Below, piece by piece: positions 13,823-18,393 of a DNA stretch of 18,393 bases; the stretch's first letter is position 1, and every line of letters begins with the position of its first letter. This stretch comes from Chloroflexota bacterium. Lineage in GTDB: Bacteria; Chloroflexota; Anaerolineae; Anaerolineales; Villigracilaceae. The stretch is from positions 1 to 18,393 of the forward strand of contig JAJYOH010000049.1 in the NCBI GenBank assembly GCA_021796315.1, read 5' to 3'. The notes under the pieces were generated by a model that did not search any database, was not told the DNA's origin, and saw only the letters and a program-made list of their open reading frames with translations. The translations under genes were made by a program, and so were the position numbers.

Positions 13823-15271
13823 ATGAGTATAAGAAATCGTATATGGTCTGCAATGCTGGTTCTTGTCATTGCCGCCGGGTGCGTATCTTCCCCATCCAAT
13901 AATTCAAGCCTGGAAGATATTCATAAAATCAAACATGTAGTCATTATTATGCAGGAGAATCGTTCGTTTGATTCATACTTTGGGACGTACCCGGGAGCGG
14001 ACGGCATTCCCATGCTGTTCGGCGTACCGACAGTTTGTTCTCCGGATCCGAAAACCAATGAGTGCATCAAGCCCTATCACGATGCAAGCCTTGAAAATTT
14101 CGGCGGACCCCATGGCATAGGGGCGTTCATTGATGATGTTAACGGCGGCAAGATGAATGGGTTTGTTTACAGCCAACAGCTTGCAGTTCAATCGTATTGT
14201 GTCGATATCAACGATCCCAATTGCGTTCTTGCCGGCAAAAAGCCGGATGTGATGGGATATCACGATGCTCGTGAAATTCCCAATTACTGGGCGTATGCCA
14301 AGCACTTTGTTCTCCAGGATCATATGTTCGAGCCGACAGTCTCCTGGAGTTTGCCCGCTCATCTCTTCATGGTCTCGGAATGGTCGGCGATCTGCGCCAG
14401 CCTTGACCCCATGAGCTGCCAAAATAATAACGATAAACCAGAGAGCATCATCCTTGGCGTGCCTCCCTATAAACGCCCGAACTATGCCTGGACCGATCTA
14501 ACTTATTTGCTTCATAAAAATAATGTGTCCTGGGCGTATTATGTGGGCGAGGGGACTGAGCCTGATTGCCAGGATGATGGGATGTTCTGTGCGCCCGTAA
14601 AGCAGGAGGCGCGAACGCCCGGTATTTGGAACCCGCTCCCATACTTTGCTTCTGTCCGTGATAACAATCAGTTGGAGAATATTCAGAAGATTAGCAATTT
14701 CTATGCTGCTGCACAAAATGGCACCTTGCCAAATGTGGTTTGGATCGCGCCTTATAACCGAGTCAGCGATCATCCGCCTTCATCAGTTGCAGATGGGCAA
14801 GCTTATGTAACCGGTTTAATCAATGCCATTATGCAGGGACCCGAATGGTCGAGTACCGCCATCTTTTTAACATGGGACGATTGGGGAGGTTTCTACGATC
14901 ATGTTGTTCCTCCTACGGTGGATGAGAACGGGTACGGCCTTCGTGTGCCGGCCCTTGTCATCAGCCCTTATGCGAAGAAGGGTTATATTGACCATCAGGT
15001 TCTAAGTTTCGATGCCTATGTCAAATTTATTGAGGACGACTTCTTAAGCGGTCAGCGGCTGGACCCGGCAACGGACGGGCGGCCCGATCCGCGTCCTACG
15101 GTGCGCGAGAATGTTCCCGTGCTTGGCGACCTGCGGCAGGATTTTGACTTCAACCAGCCGCCGCGCCCGCCCTTGATATTAAGCGAGACCCCCAGCCCCA
15201 GTCCGGCGCGAGCGTTTTATCTATATGTTAGAGGTATTATCAAAAATATTTTGGCATACTTTAAAAAGTAA
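13823..15271 (+). CDS. Secreted phosphoesterase lipoprotein (phospholipase C/acid phosphatase family)
   Basis: This 482-aa protein has a lipoprotein signal (1-20, lipobox AAGC with Cys20). The phosphoesterase domain starts [20 protein letters not shown], the family hallmark; Glu45-Asn46 are expected metal/active-site residues. Further blocks are [58 protein letters not shown] and [19 protein letters not shown]. Members hydrolyse phospholipids or phosphomonoesters outside the cell; which applies here is open. A C-terminal tail after about residue 430 is Pro-rich and ends in a hydrophobic-basic stretch ([17 protein letters not shown]). AAGGAG 5 nt before the ATG at 13823 supports the start. A supply of phosphate for the nearby Pit transporter is a plausible link, not shown. 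The 200-nt gap upstream has a possible -10 (TAGAAT, 13775-13780) but no good -35. Confidence 0.92.
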   Translation: MSIRNRIWSAMLVLVIAAGCVSSPSNNSSLEDIHKIKHVVIIMQENRSFDSYFGTYPGADGIPMLFGVPTVCSPDPKTNECIKPYHDASLENFGGPHGIGAFIDDVNGGKMNGFVYSQQLAVQSYCVDINDPNCVLAGKKPDVMGYHDAREIPNYWAYAKHFVLQDHMFEPTVSWSLPAHLFMVSEWSAICASLDPMSCQNNNDKPESIILGVPPYKRPNYAWTDLTYLLHKNNVSWAYYVGEGTEPDCQDDGMFCAPVKQEARTPGIWNPLPYFASVRDNNQLENIQKISNFYAAAQNGTLPNVVWIAPYNRVSDHPPSSVADGQAYVTGLINAIMQGPEWSSTAIFLTWDDWGGFYDHVVPPTVDENGYGLRVPALVISPYAKKGYIDHQVLSFDAYVKFIEDDFLSGQRLDPATDGRPDPRPTVRENVPVLGDLRQDFDFNQPPRPPLILSETPSPSPARAFYLYVRGIIKNILAYFKK

Positions 15272-15314
15272 CCAATCTAAATAATGAAAAGTGATGTTTG
15301 AAGACTCGATCATG

Positions 15315-15354
15315 TAAAAAAAAGACAAGGCCATTTGAATGGCCTTGTCTCTTT
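15315..15354. terminator. Bidirectional terminator between phosphoesterase and dus genes
   Basis: AGACAAGGCCAT (15323-15334) pairs perfectly over 12 bp with ATGGCCTTGTCT (15339-15350) across TTGA. On the minus strand an eight-base T run follows (15323-15316); on the plus strand CTTTTAT follows. It serves both convergent genes and begins 4 nt after the dus stop. Confidence 0.9.
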
Positions 15355-16325
15355 TATGCCGACGCGGCGTAAATTTGGTCGAGCATCGTTAAAAATTCTC
15401 CGCCCGGTCTTTCGCGCAAAATTTGTTTGCGGGCTTCGCGGTCGAGCGTTTTTAGCAAAAGATATTGCACCGCATATTTGCGGAACAATCTTTGACCATC
15501 CTCCGGCCCGTAAAATTTGACGCTGCGCTCGAGATGTTTTCGCACCGTTTGGCGGACCAGTTCGGGTGAGACCTGATCGCGGTCGAGACGGGAAAATATC
15601 CATGGGTTGGCGATGGCGGCGCGCCCAATCATGACTGCATCCACGCCGGTGTGATTCTTCATCCGCTCAATATCGCGGACCGTTTTGACGTCCCCGCTTC
15701 CGATGACCGGAATCTTGACTGCGGCCTTGACCTCGGCAATTGCGTCCCAATCCGCGAGGCCGCTGTAGCTTTGTTCCTTCGTGCGTCCGTGGATGGCAAT
15801 CAACGAGCCGCCATTCTCCTCGACGATGCGCGCGATGAGTTTATACGAGCGATAATTTTCCCAACCCAATCTTATCTTGCCCGTAACTGGCACTTTCAAC
15901 GCCGACGTTAATTTCTTGAACGTGCGCGCGATCTTCAACGGTGTGCGCATCATGCCGACGCCCGCGCCGCGGCTCGACACAGTTTTTGCCGGACAGCCCA
16001 TGTTAATGTCGATGATATCCGGGCTGAGTTCCTGAACTTTGAGCGCGGCTTTCAAGATGGTATCGGGGTCGTCGCCGTAAATCTGGAACGTGACCGGACG
16101 CTCGATCTCTTCATAATGCAGTTTCGCCAGCGGACGTTTCGAGCGGCTGAGAATTTTTTCCACCTGCACGAATTCGGTGTAGCTCATGGCCGAACCCAAC
16201 TCGCGGCACAGCGACCGGAACGGCCAGTCGGAATAGCCGTCCATCGGCGCGAGGATTGCGTCGCCGTAGACCGGTACGTCGCGGACGGAGAAGGTGGGAA
16301 TCTTGAATTTGAAATTACCAGTCAT
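15354..16325 (-). CDS. dus: tRNA-dihydrouridine synthase, DusB-like
   Basis: This FMN enzyme reduces specific uridines in the D-loop of tRNA with NADPH. Numbered from the chosen Met it is 323 aa. It shows the FMN-binding ILAPMDGYSDWPFRSLCREL (24-43), QIYGDDP, INMGCPAKTVSSRGAG with the catalytic acid Cys111, TGKIRLGW with Lys150, AIHGRTKEQSYSG (His179, Arg181), and the phosphate-binding GSGDV and MIGRAAIANPW. A C-terminal helical RNA-binding domain follows. The start is ambiguous: adjacent ATG codons at 16328 and 16325 both fit and neither has a Shine-Dalgarno sequence; a TTG at 16367 would add 14 unconserved residues but has AAAGGA upstream. All options lie inside the 3' end of the endonuclease gene. 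Confidence 0.93.
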   Translation of the reverse strand: MTGNFKFKIPTFSVRDVPVYGDAILAPMDGYSDWPFRSLCRELGSAMSYTEFVQVEKILSRSKRPLAKLHYEEIERPVTFQIYGDDPDTILKAALKVQELSPDIIDINMGCPAKTVSSRGAGVGMMRTPLKIARTFKKLTSALKVPVTGKIRLGWENYRSYKLIARIVEENGGSLIAIHGRTKEQSYSGLADWDAIAEVKAAVKIPVIGSGDVKTVRDIERMKNHTGVDAVMIGRAAIANPWIFSRLDRDQVSPELVRQTVRKHLERSVKFYGPEDGQRLFRKYAVQYLLLKTLDREARKQILRERPGGEFLTMLDQIYAASA

Positions 16326-17244
16326 CATTATCGCTTGTGTCGATATAAAATCCTGACTGCTCGCCAATTTTCCTTTTACGCTTTTTGGGACTGATTAATT
16401 CTTTGATCTTTGCTGGATTTTGCGCGTTGTTTTGAATGAAATCGAGCAAGTCTTCTAAATCATCGAAACTTTTATGAATCAAATTTCCTGTTTCGACTTC
16501 CAGGGTAATTTCAAATGTTTTGATTTGGGGGCTTTCAGGTAAAGGACTAAGCAAATTATCCAGCGCTCTCTGGATAAGAACTTTTCCATTAACCGTTTCA
16601 TTGGCAGATTCTGTATCTCTTTTAAAACTTAGCCATGATTTTGCGAGTTTATACAACTCTCCAGAGTCTCGAAATTTAATCAAAAAGCTATCGAAATCTT
16701 CAACGTGGCTTTCTGGAAATCGATATCTTATTTGTTTTGCGTCTAATTCAAAAGATTTATTTCCTAAAACATTATCAAGGTGTGGTTGTATTGATTGGTA
16801 AACTTCCTCATCCGTCGCTACCAAAATCATATCAATTCCTCCGCCTTGATTTCTCAAGAGGATTCTAAAACCCTCATTCCAAAAGCCCGCCAAAATTGCT
16901 GCTGCACCGCGTACAGTTGGATAATTTCTTCTCACTTCACGCAGTTGGAGTATCCAGGCTCCTTTGTCATTCCAGTGGCGTCCATCTTTTAGCCACTTTG
17001 TTTCAAGTAAAGCAACTGGATCATTCGAATCCACTGCGGCAACAACGGTGTCCAATTGCCTTTTTATGCCACCGGGCATGTCTAATGTCAAAAGTTTTTT
17101 CCCTTGCTCAGGGTCAAGAACGACAAAGTCGGGATAACTTTTTTTCAAATAAGACTTGATGAATTTTATGACAACGTTTTCAAAAGCCTCGCCAATCATT
17201 TGCCCAATGTGACTTGCTTTGCCATGTTGATTGTCGTTTGCCAT
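16315..17244 (-). CDS. Putative type II restriction endonuclease, PD-(D/E)XK fold
   Basis: This 309-aa AT-rich gene is not recognised by name. Its N-terminal half looks like a PD-(D/E)XK nuclease: an opening helix with Glu19/Glu22 (GQMIGEAFENVVIKFI), a strand with Asp65 (RQLDTVVAAV), then Glu81-Thr-Lys83 in ALLETKWLKDGRHW, the spacing expected for the catalytic D...ExK set. A hydrophobic core strand follows (AAAILAGFWNEG). The C-terminal part (about 200-309) is charged and ends in a basic run (SPKKRKRKIG), perhaps DNA contact. It lies 6 nt after the methyltransferase stop, with GAGGG just before the ATG at 17244. That partner is the main support for a restriction role; recognition site unknown. 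A mobile-element nuclease or nickase is less likely. Confidence 0.65.
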   Translation of the reverse strand: MANDNQHGKASHIGQMIGEAFENVVIKFIKSYLKKSYPDFVVLDPEQGKKLLTLDMPGGIKRQLDTVVAAVDSNDPVALLETKWLKDGRHWNDKGAWILQLREVRRNYPTVRGAAAILAGFWNEGFRILLRNQGGGIDMILVATDEEVYQSIQPHLDNVLGNKSFELDAKQIRYRFPESHVEDFDSFLIKFRDSGELYKLAKSWLSFKRDTESANETVNGKVLIQRALDNLLSPLPESPQIKTFEITLEVETGNLIHKSFDDLEDLLDFIQNNAQNPAKIKELISPKKRKRKIGEQSGFYIDTSDNDDW

Positions 17245-17250
17245 GCGCCC

Positions 17251-18393
17251 TCACTTGCTAAGAATTACAATGCTTTCTCGTAATGGAATATTATGTCGTT
17301 GTGGATTAGCCTTCCACTTATCTCCGCGTGTTCGTAACACTTCTATTTCATAGGACTTAAATCCAATATTAATGCCAATATCACCAATAAGTTTATCTGT
17401 TGGTATATGGATTCCGTACGGAGCGGAATCGCCAAGAACAAAAAGGGCATTAGTATTTGGTTTCATGACTCTGTATACATCCTTGATGATCTTATACATA
17501 TCATTGAAATATCCGGCCACCATTAAGTCGTAACTTTTTTTGCCACCTTTTGTTTTTCGTATACCAGCCAGTTTTTCAACGCTGTCGTTAACAAATTTAG
17601 CAACTTTGGGACACTCATTTGAAAACTCATCCAAGATTTCATAACGTTCATCTGTGCGATTTATCTGAGTGGTAGCAGAAGTCATCAATATGGTTCTAAT
17701 TTTCTGGCTTATATCACCCCAAGACTTTGCCTGTCCCCAAAAATAAAGCTCAAGGCGTGTCCTGTCTGCATAATCGAAATTGTTCAAGTAAGGTGGTGAC
17801 GTAAAAACATGATCAACAGAATGATCTTCGATCAAGCCAAGTGTATTTCTGGAATCGCCATTAATTAAATTATGCTTTGAATTTTTGTATCTATTGTTTG
17901 ACCAGATTTTTATTTCCTGAATATCATTCATCATTTGATTTGATAATAAAACAAACTCGGTCAAAACATCTTTGTTAATAGATGTCGTTTTCAATTTGTT
18001 AGGAGCAATATAAGGCCATCCTGTTGCGGCAATGGAGATATTTCTCAACATGGCGGTTGCAACTACAAAGAAAAAATCTCTGACATCTTCATCTTTTAGA
18101 TTTTCAGCGATTAACTCCCGCAAAGCCCAAAGATTATAAAGTGAATTTTCTTCATAGCATTTTAGAATTAGTTCGGGAAACTCTGTTTGCAATTTTTGCT
18201 TATGCAGGATGCTTGATTTTTTAGAAAGAGACTTTTGAACTAAGCTAACGAAATCTCTGCTTTGTTTTGTGCTTATATCCCAATCTAGTTTTGCTTTGGT
18301 AATCTGATATACAAATGGATGCGCTTCAACACCAGTAGAATTAATGCCTAATGTCTTTGCAGTAAGGTTAGTTGTGCAAGTGACGTTCGATCC
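17251..18393 (-). CDS. DNA methyltransferase of an RM system, probably m4C type (5' end outside window)
   Basis: The frame is open to the window edge, so 380 codons of a longer gene are present; the TTG at 18192 is internal. The visible N-terminus reads GSNVTCTTNLTAK, which looks like the end of the SAM-binding (D)PFxGSGTT motif I, followed by LGINSTGVEAHPFVYQ, where the acidic residue would bind SAM. Motif IV, FTSPPYLNNFDYADRT, comes about 195 residues from the visible start; TSPPY is typical of N4-cytosine methyltransferases, though N6-adenine cannot be excluded. ALFVLGDSAPYG and a C-terminal IPLRESIVIL follow. The order motif I then motif IV resembles alpha or gamma arrangements. It would protect host DNA against the endonuclease encoded immediately downstream. 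It is AT-rich compared with the rest of the window. Confidence 0.85.
   Translation of the reverse strand, partial: GSNVTCTTNLTAKTLGINSTGVEAHPFVYQITKAKLDWDISTKQSRDFVSLVQKSLSKKSSILHKQKLQTEFPELILKCYEENSLYNLWALRELIAENLKDEDVRDFFFVVATAMLRNISIAATGWPYIAPNKLKTTSINKDVLTEFVLLSNQMMNDIQEIKIWSNNRYKNSKHNLINGDSRNTLGLIEDHSVDHVFTSPPYLNNFDYADRTRLELYFWGQAKSWGDISQKIRTILMTSATTQINRTDERYEILDEFSNECPKVAKFVNDSVEKLAGIRKTKGGKKSYDLMVAGYFNDMYKIIKDVYRVMKPNTNALFVLGDSAPYGIHIPTDKLIGDIGINIGFKSYEIEVLRTRGDKWKANPQRHNIPLRESIVILSK

Larger units (their letters stand above)
16315..18393 (-). other. AT-rich restriction-modification cassette, likely horizontally acquired
   Basis: The methyltransferase and endonuclease genes form one operon and are clearly richer in A+T than everything to their left (14 of 60 G/C at 17881-17940 against 41 of 60 at 5641-5700). 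The change falls at about 16315, where the endonuclease stop overlaps the start of dus. No insertion sequence, integrase, att site or terminal repeat is visible at the junction; the left boundary of the cassette is outside the window. Confidence 0.7.

Noticed and set aside
17251..18192. 313-aa methyltransferase starting at TTG 18192
   Set aside because: The frame continues unbroken to the window edge and carries SAM-binding-like residues upstream, so 18192 is internal.

Overview
This 18.4 kb window looks like a bacterial chromosome fragment. The gene style suggests a Chloroflexota lineage, probably Anaerolineae: Thr/Pro-rich lipoproteins with SH3-like domains, a membrane-anchored DsbA-like protein, a DUF47-Pit phosphate module, and dispersed hairpin repeats built on a CACAGAG-type unit. 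That placement is an inference from gene flavour; there is no rRNA or marker phylogeny here. Most of the window is GC-rich (for example 41 of 60 bases are G/C at 5641-5700). The last 2.1 kb is strikingly AT-rich (14 of 60 at 17881-17940).

Layout, left to right. The 3' end of a tRNA methylthiotransferase gene (mtaB) is followed by folD with its own promoter. Next is a YeiH-type membrane transporter on the minus strand, divergent from a LysR regulator across a compact control region with overlapping -10 boxes and two dyads. A lone five-haem membrane cytochrome converges on the LysR gene. A two-gene minus-strand operon follows, encoding a P1-family (DmpA-like) self-processing aminopeptidase and an ATP-grasp enzyme that overlap by 4 nt. 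A plus-strand MFS exporter then sits between two palindromic repeats. Beyond it lie a membrane-anchored DsbA-like thioredoxin-fold protein co-transcribed with an SH3-like lipoprotein (again a 4-nt overlap), an unrecognised 260-aa protein, the DUF47-Pit phosphate uptake pair, the ribosome-associated GTPase Obg, a secreted phosphoesterase lipoprotein (phospholipase C/acid phosphatase family), and a tRNA-dihydrouridine synthase.

The right end is a restriction-modification module on the minus strand: a DNA methyltransferase cut by the window edge, then, 6 nt later, a putative PD-(D/E)XK endonuclease. The endonuclease gene runs directly into dus, so the dus start codon lies inside its last codons. 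The composition break falls almost exactly at this junction, which suggests a horizontally acquired cassette inserted immediately upstream of a housekeeping gene.

Most of the window is core metabolism with well-resolved terminators. The parts that merit a second look are the RM/dus junction and the RM proteins, the three long hairpin repeats with a shared internal period of about 9 nt, the P1 peptidase-ATP-grasp pair, the YeiH/LysR control region, the unrecognised protein with an HDFGHRAE motif, and a Pit transporter with an altered first signature motif. I found no RNA genes, CRISPR array or transposase. I see no obvious multi-gene system of an entirely new type.
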